DNA of 32,467 nucleotides from a virus: IMG/VR virus record IMGVR_UViG_3300044949_000477, positions 1 to 32,467 of that record; one strand, given 5' to 3'. The translations under genes and the position numbers were made by a program. A model generated the notes under the pieces. It had not been told where the DNA came from and did not search any database. It worked only from the letters and a program-made list of their open reading frames with translations. Numbering within the stretch: position 1 is the stretch's first letter; the number at the start of each line of letters is the position of its first letter. Below are positions 8,288-15,831 of the stretch, in pieces.

Positions 8288-8434
8288 ATGATAAAGAATA
8301 TAATAGACCTTTTAGTAATTAGTGATTACCACGGAGTATCAAAAGAAGTAGATTTTGCTAAAGGTAGTAGAAAAATTCCTTATACTTGGAAACAAATGAA
8401 ACAATTAATAAAACGTATGTGGCATGGCCGATAA
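8288..8434 (+). CDS. small hypothetical protein overlapping tape measure start
   Basis: A 48-residue basic protein starting MIKNIIDLLVISDYHG and ending RMWHGR. Its last 11 bases overlap the tape measure start (ATGGCCGATAA), which is strong sign of a real coupled gene. In many siphophages a small tail assembly chaperone extension sits just before the tape measure, but this one is much shorter and has no visible slippery site, so I do not assign that role. Length, overlap and continuous spacing between neighbours are the evidence; function unknown. Confidence 0.6.
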   Translation: MIKNIIDLLVISDYHGVSKEVDFAKGSRKIPYTWKQMKQLIKRMWHGR

Positions 8435-10853
8435 TACAACAACATATAATGTAGTAGTTGAAACCGAAGTAACGGGAGCAGACCAAGTTGGACAGTTAGG
8501 TAACGAAGCTGAAGGTGCTGGTGGTAAATTTAAATCACTCAGAGGACAAATCAGAGAAACCACAGTTCAATTACAAAAACTTGCCGATGAAGGTAAATCG
8601 GGTACTGCAGAATTTGAGAAGTTAAGAGGTAAATTAGATGAGTTAAACGATGCTCAAGATAAAGTTAATTTCCAAGCCGGTCAGTTTGATGACCAGTTAG
8701 CTGCATTACCTGGTCCTATTGGACAAGTTGGTGGAGCTATTAAAGGATTCAATGAAAACTTAAATAAATTCTCATTAGGATTTAAATTAGCATTAGGAGC
8801 TGTAACTCTTATTGTTGGTGCATTTGCTGCATTTAAAGAATCATTAAGTAGAACCGAAGAAGGACAAGCTAAATTAAATAAAATCACCGAAGCATTTGAA
8901 AAGATAATGAATGGTGTGTTTGCAGTAATTGAGCCTGTTGCTATGGCATTGGCTGATTTATTAGCTGGATTATTAGAGAATGAGCAAGTAATGAAGGTAC
9001 TCTCTACAACAATGGGAGTATTAGCAGGTACATTCACAGCAGTATTAAACGTTGGTAAAGCATTAGCTGGATTTGTTGTAAACAATTTGGTAAACGCTTT
9101 CAAAACTCTTATAGGTGTTGGTGAAGGTACAGGTAAAGTTCTTAAAGGAATATTCACATTTGATTTAGGTCTTATTAAAGAAGGTGTAGCACAAGTTGGT
9201 GAAACAGTTAAGAAAGGTGTAAGTAACTTTACTGATAACGTTAAGAAAACCGCAAAAGGAATTGGTGATGGTGTTGTGAGTGGTATTAAAACTGGTATGG
9301 AAACCGGTTCTAAAGCATTTAATGAAGGTAGTAAGAGATTGACTGTAGCTGAAAAGAAAGCATTGGATGAAAGAAATAAGAAAAGAGCAGAAGCGAACAA
9401 ACAAAGAGTAGCTGATGAAAAGAAAGAAGCTGATGAAAGAGTAAAAGCAATTGAAGAAGCTGCTAAAATAGAAACTGAATCATATCTTTCATCATTAAGT
9501 AAGAGAGACCAAGAGATATACAAAAGGGGTGAGAAGTTAAATAAAGATTTAGAAACATTAGAAAAAGGTAGAATCGCTGCAGTTAAAGAAGCACAATTAA
9601 AAGGATTTACCGATTTCTCAGCGATTGATGACCAATATAAGAGAGCTAGAGTTAATGCACAACAGGCATATAAGAACGATGAGGCTACAATCAATAAGAA
9701 CTTTGATGATGAAGAAGCTAAGAAAGCAGAAGAAAAGCAATTAAGAGAAAAAGAATTATCTCAAAAAGCATTTGATGAATTTAAGTTTTCACAAGAGAAT
9801 CGTTTATTAGAATTAAATAACCGATACAATAGAGAGATTGCTTTAGTAAACGCTAAAGAACAATTATTATTATGTGCAGAAGGATTGTGTGATAAAAGTA
9901 AAGCACAAATTGTAGCGGATGCCAATGAAGAAAGAGTTGATTTAGAGAGAAAGAAGTATGAAGCCTTATTAGCACTTATTGATGAAGAAGAAAAGAAAGC
10001 ATTAGAAGTTGTTGGATTAACTGAAGCACAAAAGACTAGAATTGCTTTAGATGCGGAAGCACAAAGAGCAGCGCTTAGACAATCAAGAAGAGATGATGAG
10101 ATATTAGGATTTGAAAATGAATTAGCTAATCTTTCAACATCATTTGATAGAAGAAGGGAATTAATTGCAAATAAAGAAGCTGAATTATTAGCACAAGAAA
10201 ATCTTACTGAAAATCAAAGAACTGCAATTAAACAAGAAGCGGCGAATGAAAGAGCTGCAATTGATATGGCAGAATTGGAAGCAAGAGCGGAAGTTCAAAA
10301 TGCTTATTTAGATTTGACATCTCAATTTGGTTCATTCTTAAAAGAGATTGCTGGTAAGAATAAGAAATTAGCAATCGCTGGTATTATCATTGAACAAGCG
10401 GCATCTATTGGTAAAATTATTGCAAATACAGCAGTAGCAAATGCTAAAGCAGTAGCTGCATTTCCTGTGACAGCGGGACAACCATTCGTTACCATAAACA
10501 CTATATCAGCAGCATTAGGTATAGCAAGTACAGTAGCGGGAGCGGCAAAATCAATATCACAAATCAATTCATCAGATAATAGTTCTGGTGGAGGCGGTGG
10601 CGGAGCAACATTACCAAGATCATCAAGTAGTGGTGGAATTACTCCACCAACTGCAGGAGGTCCAACAGCAGTACCTACAATATTAGGTGCAGGTGGACAA
10701 GCATCTCCTGGTTCACAAATTGCACAAACATTAAGTGGAATTACAGGACAACCAATTAGAGCATATGTTGTAAGTGGTGATGTAACTTCACAACAAGCAT
10801 TAGACCGCCGTACAACAAGAGCTGCAACGTTTAGTGGTGGTACAGGTGGATAA
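8424..10853 (+). CDS. tail tape measure protein
   Basis: An 809-residue protein with long coiled-coil stretches (about 40-85 and 300-630, rich in Lys, Glu, Ala and Arg), two hydrophobic helices near 115-140 and 190-230, a further Ala/Gly-rich hydrophobic region near 650-710, a Gly-rich linker and a conserved-looking end with RAYVVSGDVTSQQALDRR. This is the usual makeup of tape measure proteins, which set tail length and act during DNA ejection. At about 1.5 angstroms per residue it predicts a tail of roughly 120 nm; this is a rule of thumb. The length supports siphovirus morphology. The start overlaps the small upstream gene. Confidence 0.88.
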   Translation: MADNTTTYNVVVETEVTGADQVGQLGNEAEGAGGKFKSLRGQIRETTVQLQKLADEGKSGTAEFEKLRGKLDELNDAQDKVNFQAGQFDDQLAALPGPIGQVGGAIKGFNENLNKFSLGFKLALGAVTLIVGAFAAFKESLSRTEEGQAKLNKITEAFEKIMNGVFAVIEPVAMALADLLAGLLENEQVMKVLSTTMGVLAGTFTAVLNVGKALAGFVVNNLVNAFKTLIGVGEGTGKVLKGIFTFDLGLIKEGVAQVGETVKKGVSNFTDNVKKTAKGIGDGVVSGIKTGMETGSKAFNEGSKRLTVAEKKALDERNKKRAEANKQRVADEKKEADERVKAIEEAAKIETESYLSSLSKRDQEIYKRGEKLNKDLETLEKGRIAAVKEAQLKGFTDFSAIDDQYKRARVNAQQAYKNDEATINKNFDDEEAKKAEEKQLREKELSQKAFDEFKFSQENRLLELNNRYNREIALVNAKEQLLLCAEGLCDKSKAQIVADANEERVDLERKKYEALLALIDEEEKKALEVVGLTEAQKTRIALDAEAQRAALRQSRRDDEILGFENELANLSTSFDRRRELIANKEAELLAQENLTENQRTAIKQEAANERAAIDMAELEARAEVQNAYLDLTSQFGSFLKEIAGKNKKLAIAGIIIEQAASIGKIIANTAVANAKAVAAFPVTAGQPFVTINTISAALGIASTVAGAAKSISQINSSDNSSGGGGGGATLPRSSSSGGITPPTAGGPTAVPTILGAGGQASPGSQIAQTLSGITGQPIRAYVVSGDVTSQQALDRRTTRAATFSGGTGG

Positions 10854-10864
10854 TTAAAAGTATA

Positions 10865-10876
10865 ATTGTTAAAATA
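10865..10876 (+). promoter_or_regulatory. near copy of ATTGTTAAATAA motif
   Basis: ATTGTTAAAATA, ending two bases before the protease ATG, in the short gap after the tape measure gene. The proximity to the ATG would give a leaderless or nearly leaderless message if it is a promoter, so this copy is the least certain of the set. Confidence 0.25.
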
Positions 10877-10878
10877 CT

Positions 10879-12303
10879 ATGGAAATACAACAAAACCAAA
10901 TATTTGAATTAGTAATAGAAGATGAAAACGTAGATGAGGTCTTTGCCATTTCATTGGTAGAAGAACCTGCTATTGAATCAAACTTCGTATATTTTGATAA
11001 AGAGAAAGTACAATTTGCAGCAATAAACGAAGAAAAACGTTTGTTGATGGGACCTATATTGATACCTGATAAGAAGATATTAAGAATTGATGGTGAAGGA
11101 AAACCATATTATGTTTTCTTCAAACCTGAAACTATTAAGAGGTTATCTGAAATGTATCTCCAAAAGAAATACACAGACAAAGCAACATTAGAGCATGATA
11201 AAAAGATTAGTGGTGTACATTTGGTTGAAAGTTGGGTGGTTGAATCACGTGAGAAAGACAAATCCCGTATGTATGGCCTTACTGTACCAGTTGGTACTTG
11301 GATGGGTACTTTTAAAATTGATAATGAAGATATCTGGAACAACTATGTAAAAACAGGTGATGTAAGAGGATTTTCAATTGAAGGCCTATTCGGACACAAT
11401 TTAGTAGAACAATCAGTAGTAGAATTCAGTAAAGATACCCTTATTTCTCAATTAGAAGAACAGGAAGCCCTTTTAATTCTTTCAGAGATAAAAGCTATCA
11501 TAAAGAAAGATAAACGTTTTAAATCAAAGCAAAAGGTTGAAATGGAATCTTATTCTGATTATGGTAGTGGTGTAGCGAATAACGCTAAAAGAGGAATAGA
11601 ATTAAATGAGAGAAATGGTAACAAATGTGCAACACCTGTTGGTAAAGTACGTGCACAACAATTAGCACAAAATAGACCTATATCAGTAGAAACTATCAAA
11701 AGAATGTACTCCTATTTGAGTAGAGCTGAAGTATATTACGACCAAGCCGATTCAAATTCGGATTGTGGATATATAAGTTTTTTATTGTGGGGTGGTAAAT
11801 CCGGATTAAGTTGGAGTAGAAATAAATTAAGAGAATTAGGATTGTTAGAAGAAAGTGAAGCACAACCTTCAATATCATCAACATATCCTGGTGAACAAGC
11901 TAAAGGAAAAAAGAAATACACAAAGAAACAAACCTTACAAGCAGATTGTCCACCAGCAACGCAAGATATAGCATTGAATTTAGCAAATAGACAAAAAGCA
12001 ATAGATGAAGCACATTACGGACCAGAAAATCCAAACGAAGCAAACGAAGAATATTGGAGAGCAAAAGCAGACCAATTTGAAGGAAACGTTGAAGCAGCGA
12101 AAAAAGCCCTATGTGGTAATTGCGCATTCTTTTACAGAACTCAAAAAGTTTTGGATTGCATTGCCGAAGGACTCGGAACAGAAGTAGACCCTTACGATGC
12201 AATTGAAGCAGGTGAGTTAGGTTATTGTGAAGCATTTGATTTTAAATGTGCCGCTAGTAGAACCTGCGATGCGTGGGTAGTTGGTGGACCAATTGTAGAT
12301 TAA
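10879..12303 (+). CDS. prohead protease (XkdF-like) fused to two C-terminal domains
   Basis: A 474-residue, three-part protein. Residues 1-175 resemble XkdF-like prohead serine proteases: TLEHDKKISGVHLVESWVV carries His106 and GFSIEGLF carries Ser166, the likely catalytic pair, and a SLVEEPAIE segment occurs near 25-33. Residues 225-325 match a domain seen in many phage proteins (NAKRGIELNER, PVGKVRAQQL, ISVETIKRMYSYLSR, LLWGGKSG). Residues 355-474 form a Cys-rich end with CGNC (412-415), then Cys427, Cys450, Cys457 and Cys463 and RTCDAWVVGGP, suggesting a metal- or cluster-binding fold. The protease would trim scaffold and capsid during head maturation. It lies far downstream of capsid in the gene order. 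Confidence 0.7.
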   Translation: MEIQQNQIFELVIEDENVDEVFAISLVEEPAIESNFVYFDKEKVQFAAINEEKRLLMGPILIPDKKILRIDGEGKPYYVFFKPETIKRLSEMYLQKKYTDKATLEHDKKISGVHLVESWVVESREKDKSRMYGLTVPVGTWMGTFKIDNEDIWNNYVKTGDVRGFSIEGLFGHNLVEQSVVEFSKDTLISQLEEQEALLILSEIKAIIKKDKRFKSKQKVEMESYSDYGSGVANNAKRGIELNERNGNKCATPVGKVRAQQLAQNRPISVETIKRMYSYLSRAEVYYDQADSNSDCGYISFLLWGGKSGLSWSRNKLRELGLLEESEAQPSISSTYPGEQAKGKKKYTKKQTLQADCPPATQDIALNLANRQKAIDEAHYGPENPNEANEEYWRAKADQFEGNVEAAKKALCGNCAFFYRTQKVLDCIAEGLGTEVDPYDAIEAGELGYCEAFDFKCAASRTCDAWVVGGPIVD

Positions 12304-12304
12304 T

Positions 12305-12625
12305 ATGAATATAAATAAAGCACATAAATACATTCAGAAGTTCGCTATTGAACCTGTAACTTATAATTTCTTTATGAATAAGTTAAGAGAAAGTAGTGAG
12401 AGTAATCCTATTAATTGTTGGTACACAACCGAAGAAGGTAATAACCGAAGATATACTATGTGGTGGGATTCAGCAGCTTATGTTGGTAATCAAGCATCAC
12501 TTACAAAAGAAGATAATGATATGTACAATCTTCAAGGTGATTATCCTTCAGGTGATTGGAGAACATTAGATACTTTGACTGTAAGTAGATTTAGATACGA
12601 AAATAAAACGTATATTATAAAGTAG
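12305..12625 (+). CDS. hypothetical protein
   Basis: A 106-residue protein rich in Asn, Tyr and Trp, with a WYTTEEGNNRRYTMWWDS centre and no recognisable motif, signal peptide or membrane span. Its start is one base after the protease stop (TAATATG), so it belongs to that operon. Its 3' end overlaps the convergent sigma gene by 11 bases, placing both stops back to back with no terminator between. It ends in TAG. Function unknown. Confidence 0.6.
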   Translation: MNINKAHKYIQKFAIEPVTYNFFMNKLRESSESNPINCWYTTEEGNNRRYTMWWDSAAYVGNQASLTKEDNDMYNLQGDYPSGDWRTLDTLTVSRFRYENKTYIIK

Positions 12626-13460
12626 ATTTATTAACCCAATCTAATACTACATCATAAGGTATTCCCAATTTACGAGATATACCATTTACACCATATGTTT
12701 TAGAGTAGTGTTTATAATGTTTTCTGATATACGCAGCATCTTTATCTGATATAGTATCCTTCTCTTTAAATGCGGGTTTAGTTCCATACATATCATAGTA
12801 TTCTTTGAAAATAGTAAATTGAGAAGCAACTCTACTAACCTGTTTAGTTATTGAGCCTCTTTCAATTCCTGTTTCTACAGATACTTCATTCAGAAACTTT
12901 CTACGATTAAAATCAAGCGAAAGACCTTTAGTCCTTACCTTTTCCATAAACACATTAGCAAATAGTTTATGTTTCTTTGTTGGAAATATTTCATCAAAGT
13001 TTTCATCAATGTATTCTAAAAATGTATTAAATACTTTTGCAGATTCTTCCATTTCTTCAACTCTATTAGATGGTATTTCTTCAACATCAAATTTATCAGA
13101 GATTGCATCTATTGATGGATTCTTTTTATGTTTAGCGTACCATTTCATATTCTCCTGAATGTAGTAATTACGAGCAGTTACCGTTAAGTAACTAAACGCT
13201 TTACCTTTACCTCTTTTAACCATTGGAAGTTTTTCTAACATAAATGTTATACAATCCATCTCCAATTCATCTGGTGGTATTTCTATGTAAGTTGGTTTAA
13301 TCTTATTACGCCAAACCTGTGCTATCTTTGCAAGTGCCGGATATACTATTGAGAATAGTTTATTACGTTCTCTATCATCAGTAGATACATTGTACAAATG
13401 TACAGCTTCTTCTACATCTGAATTAAAGTAATTGTTATTTGGGTTTTTAGGTCTCGGCAT
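12615..13460 (-). CDS. T4 gp55-like late sigma factor (putative)
   Basis: A 281-residue protein and the only convincing minus-strand gene. Residues 30-110 resemble sigma-70 region 2 as found in phage gp55-like factors, notably KGKAFSYLTVTARNYYIQEN (residues 85-104). A helix-turn-helix follows near 188-215 (VSVETGIERGSITKQVSRV) and a second near 240-278 (YGVNGISRKLGIPYDVVL). It would bind host RNA polymerase core and redirect it to phage late promoters. It has its own host-type promoter 48-78 bases upstream and is transcribed away from the early genes. Similarity is by recalled pattern; a specialised DNA-binding regulator is the alternative. Confidence 0.65.
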   Translation of the reverse strand: MPRPKNPNNNYFNSDVEEAVHLYNVSTDDRERNKLFSIVYPALAKIAQVWRNKIKPTYIEIPPDELEMDCITFMLEKLPMVKRGKGKAFSYLTVTARNYYIQENMKWYAKHKKNPSIDAISDKFDVEEIPSNRVEEMEESAKVFNTFLEYIDENFDEIFPTKKHKLFANVFMEKVRTKGLSLDFNRRKFLNEVSVETGIERGSITKQVSRVASQFTIFKEYYDMYGTKPAFKEKDTISDKDAAYIRKHYKHYSKTYGVNGISRKLGIPYDVVLDWVNKSTL

Positions 13461-13489
13461 CGTAACTCTTTAATATATAACAATTTCTG

Positions 13490-13501
13490 ATTGTTAAATA
13501 A
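13490..13501 (+). promoter_or_regulatory. candidate late promoter motif ATTGTTAAATAA
   Basis: An exact copy of the recurring 12-mer inside the 83-base gap between divergent genes. The rightward gene cannot be read from the minus-strand sigma gene, so some promoter is needed here, and this is the only plus-strand candidate I see. It also lies in the leader of the minus-strand sigma transcript. Confidence 0.45.
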
Positions 13502-13507
13502 TTGTAT

Positions 13508-13538
13508 CAAAGATACGAAAAATAATTGATAAAACCAA
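13508..13538 (-). promoter_or_regulatory. Bacteroidota-type promoter for the sigma gene
   Basis: Read on the minus strand: TTG (13538-13536), 20 bases, then TATCTTTG (13515-13508), matching the host consensus TTG-N19-21-TAnnTTTG. The predicted start of transcription is near 13501, giving a leader of about 40 bases before the ATG at 13460. Confidence 0.75.
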
Positions 13539-13543
13539 ATAAT

Positions 13544-14035
13544 ATGCCAATCAAACCAAGACCATCCGAAACTCAAGAAGAGTTTATCTCACGTTGTATC
13601 GGAGAAGAAGTTAGTGCAGGATATGAGCAATCACAAGCGGCAGCTATATGTTACTCAAAGTGGGATAGAAAAGAACTATCTAAACAAAAGTTTGGAGACC
13701 CACAAAAGAGAGTACAATCTAAATTAAACTTTGAAAAGAAGTACGAAGGAATTAATCTACAAGAGCCAGCAGAAGGATTAGAAGATAGCTGCTGGGAAGG
13801 CTACGTTGCAGTTGGGTTAAAGCCGGCTGGAGACGGTTCAGGAAGAATGGTCCCAAATTGTGTACCAATAGAAACCGAAGCAAGTAAAGTAGAAATGGAA
13901 TTAGAAAAACAATGTATGTGCAATTTAGCAGAATACGATTGGGATACTTGTGTATTAGAACAAACTGATAGATATGGTTCTAAAGATATAGCAGAGAAAG
14001 TATGTGGTATGATTAAATCTAAATACGGAGCATAA
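13544..14035 (+). CDS. small Cys-containing protein with three short phage motifs
   Basis: A 163-residue protein made of three short segments I recognise from phage proteins linked to proteases and portals: ETQEEFISRCIGEEVSAGYEQ then AAAICYSKWD near the start; CWEGYVAVGLKP then MVPNCVPIE in the middle; and YDWDTCVLEQTDRYGSKDIA with VCGMIKSKYG at the end. The Cys pairs suggest metal or disulfide sites. The start is ATG in AATAATATGCC; an ATT six codons upstream is not needed. The first gene of the rightward block, it overlaps its successor by one base (TAATG). Enzyme role unknown. Confidence 0.6.
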   Translation: MPIKPRPSETQEEFISRCIGEEVSAGYEQSQAAAICYSKWDRKELSKQKFGDPQKRVQSKLNFEKKYEGINLQEPAEGLEDSCWEGYVAVGLKPAGDGSGRMVPNCVPIETEASKVEMELEKQCMCNLAEYDWDTCVLEQTDRYGSKDIAEKVCGMIKSKYGA

Positions 14036-14301
14036 TGACATTTGAAGAAGAATTAAGAGCTGAATTTAATAAGTTGGATAAAGCCAAAGTATTTAAACTA
14101 ATTGATGAAGTTGATGGATATATTGATGAAACTGAATCATTAACCTTATTAGAAAAAAGAATTGATAGTATTGTAAAACAGGTAAGAGTAGATAAGAGAT
14201 TATCTTTTACCCAATACAAAGAAATTTATCCATTTATATTAAGTGAAAGAAAATTAAAACAAGCCACCGCTGAAAAAGATGAGTGGATTATACTTGAATA
14301 A
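14035..14301 (+). CDS. hypothetical helical protein
   Basis: An 88-residue protein rich in Glu, Lys, Asp and Leu and predicted to be mainly helical. It has no recognisable motif. Its ATG overlaps the previous stop by one base, so translation is coupled. A clear intrinsic terminator follows within 35 bases, making it the last gene of this two-gene unit. Function unknown. Confidence 0.65.
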   Translation: MTFEEELRAEFNKLDKAKVFKLIDEVDGYIDETESLTLLEKRIDSIVKQVRVDKRLSFTQYKEIYPFILSERKLKQATAEKDEWIILE

Positions 14302-14334
14302 AAATAGGATACCTGTCATAAATTGTCCATTTTT

Positions 14335-14360
14335 ACCCTACTTCGTGTAGGGTTTTTTTA
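14335..14360 (+). terminator. intrinsic terminator
   Basis: A perfect 7-bp stem, ACCCTAC (14335-14341) with GTAGGGT (14347-14353), closes a 5-base loop (TTCGT) and is followed by seven or more Ts. It separates the two-gene unit upstream from the DnaA-box region and the early promoter downstream. Confidence 0.88.
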
Positions 14361-14388
14361 TGCTATTGATTATCAACGAGTTATGAAA

Positions 14389-14408
14389 TGTGGATAACTT
14401 GTGGATAA
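14389..14408 (+). other. two tandem DnaA boxes, candidate replication origin
   Basis: TGTGGATAA occurs at 14389-14397 and again at 14400-14408, each an exact reverse complement of the consensus DnaA box TTATCCACA, in the same orientation and 11 bases apart (about one helical turn). They lie in a 254-base gap between a terminator and an early promoter, next to an AAA+ ATPase gene. An AT-rich stretch follows. A role as phage replication origin using host DnaA is inferred. Confidence 0.6.
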
Positions 14409-14422
14409 ATACCTAAAAATTC

Positions 14423-14437
14423 TTGATTGACAATCAA
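14423..14437. promoter_or_regulatory. 15-bp palindrome, candidate operator
   Basis: TTGATTG-A-CAATCAA is a perfect inverted repeat with 7-bp arms and one central base, sitting between the DnaA boxes and the -33 box of the promoter. It is the size expected for a dimeric regulator site. No regulator can be named from the window. Confidence 0.4.
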
Positions 14438-14476
14438 TGACTTACGTCTCAACCACTAAAAAACACCCCAAAATCG

Positions 14477-14507
14477 TTGGTAATTTGGGCATTTCTTCGT
14501 ATATTTG
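14477..14507 (+). promoter_or_regulatory. Bacteroidota-type promoter for the early operon
   Basis: TTG (14477-14479), 20 bases, TATATTTG (14500-14507) is an exact match to the Bacteroidota consensus TTG-N19-21-TAnnTTTG. Its spacing is the same as at the sigma gene. Transcription would start near 14514, about 40 bases before the first ATG. The region from CCCAAA (14467) to TTTGGG (14484) can form a small hairpin overlapping the -33 box. Confidence 0.8.
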
Positions 14508-14555
14508 GGTATATCAATTAATAAAAGGGTGGTTACCTACAACCAAAATTAAGTT

Positions 14556-14870
14556 ATGAAAAAAACAACAAAAAACACTTTTGGTATTGAAATCCTTTCA
14601 TTAGAGGAATCTATGCACAATATTAGTTGCCGATTAGATGAATTGACTGGTAACGCAATGGGTAATTCTTATCTTAAATTAGATATGGAACCAGTTGAAT
14701 TAGGTAATGTAGAAAATGAATTGGAGAAATTAAATGAAAAAGTAGAAAAACTGACAGATGCAGTTGATAATATTGCAGGTGAATTGCAATCAATATCTTC
14801 AATAGCAGAAACATTGGATAATTTTTTAGGATGGTATATTCAATTTAATGAATCAAAAAAATCTAAATAA
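14556..14870 (+). CDS. small coiled-coil protein
   Basis: A 104-residue acidic protein. A heptad-like stretch (about 48-85: VENELEKLNEKVEKLTDAV and following) predicts a coiled coil, so it is probably oligomeric. There are no catalytic motifs or membrane segments. It is the first gene behind the early promoter and lies six bases before the ATPase gene, so an accessory role in DNA replication or takeover is possible, though not supported by any domain I recognise. Confidence 0.6.
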   Translation: MKKTTKNTFGIEILSLEESMHNISCRLDELTGNAMGNSYLKLDMEPVELGNVENELEKLNEKVEKLTDAVDNIAGELQSISSIAETLDNFLGWYIQFNESKKSK

Positions 14871-14876
14871 TAAGTT

Positions 14877-15830
14877 ATGATAAATTATGATAAAGTAAAT
14901 ATGATGTCTGATACAGATATTATTAAATGGGCAGAAGAAAAAGATAATGAATATTTTGAAGCATTGGTAGATACATACAACGGATACCATACAGGTGTAA
15001 TTTGTGTTGGACCTCCGGGTGTTGGTAAATCATATGAAAGTAGATTAGTATTAGAACAAGAAGGATGTAAGAATGTGAATCTACTTAATAGTGATTATGA
15101 AAAAGATGATGATGATAATTGGCAATGTACCAAATTTGATATTGGTAATGGACCGTTAGTTCGTAAATCGGACTATGCAAATTGGGCTCTTTACGCAGAT
15201 TCATATGGTAATAGGAGTAAAAAGTTTGGTGGTATTTTGGATAAACCTGGTGTAATCATAAATGATGATAATGATGATATTATGAAAGATACTATTGGTT
15301 TAGCTATTATGATGGCAATGACTGAAAGAGAAATTGTAAAGGATGTAGACTTTACTAGAGCAGAATTTAATAATGAATTGAAGAAAAGAGATATTCCATC
15401 AAAGTTTCAATCGGATGCTAAATTAGTTATTCTTACAAATTTTAAGATTATTGAAGAACCTGCTAAATGGGCTAGAAAAGAAAAAGGTTATCAAGGTAAA
15501 AAACCATCTTATATTACTAGATGGGAAGCATTGGGTAGTAGGATGGAGTATGTAGATATGGAATTAGACCATCCACGTTTGTTAAGAGTTTATGTTGAGA
15601 ATAAATTACAAAAACATCAGATATTACAAAATGATCCTGTATTATTTGAGAGATATGGTAGAGGTGCAAAAGATAGTGAAGTAAATAAAGTAATCAAATG
15701 GTTAAGAGAAAACCAATTAAAATTAAAACAAAATTTAGATTTACGTTTAGCACAAGATGTTGCAAGTTGGATGATTAGATATCCAAAAGAATGGCAAATC
15801 AAATGTAAACGTTATGTAAATACATTCTAA
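14877..15830 (+). CDS. AAA+ / P-loop ATPase, putative replication protein
   Basis: A 317-residue protein with Walker A GPPGVGKS (45-52), a Walker B-like hydrophobic strand with acidic end, GVIINDD (125-131), and a sensor-1 Asn in LVILTN (183-188). Downstream RWEALGSRMEYVDMEL holds Arg residues that may form a sensor-2 or finger. I recognise a family of phage P-loop ATPases of this general layout, usually found by replication or packaging genes, without a settled function; helicase loader is a reasonable guess. Position next to the DnaA boxes and behind the early promoter fits initiation of replication. No polymerase or primase is visible, so host enzymes would be recruited. Confidence 0.65.
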   Translation: MINYDKVNMMSDTDIIKWAEEKDNEYFEALVDTYNGYHTGVICVGPPGVGKSYESRLVLEQEGCKNVNLLNSDYEKDDDDNWQCTKFDIGNGPLVRKSDYANWALYADSYGNRSKKFGGILDKPGVIINDDNDDIMKDTIGLAIMMAMTEREIVKDVDFTRAEFNNELKKRDIPSKFQSDAKLVILTNFKIIEEPAKWARKEKGYQGKKPSYITRWEALGSRMEYVDMELDHPRLLRVYVENKLQKHQILQNDPVLFERYGRGAKDSEVNKVIKWLRENQLKLKQNLDLRLAQDVASWMIRYPKEWQIKCKRYVNTF

Positions 15831-15831
15831 T

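Noticed and set aside
8681-9694. 337-codon minus-strand frame inside the tape measure gene
   Set aside because: It is entirely antisense to a secure gene and its Ser/Ala/Asn/Pro composition mirrors the helical repeats on the other strand.
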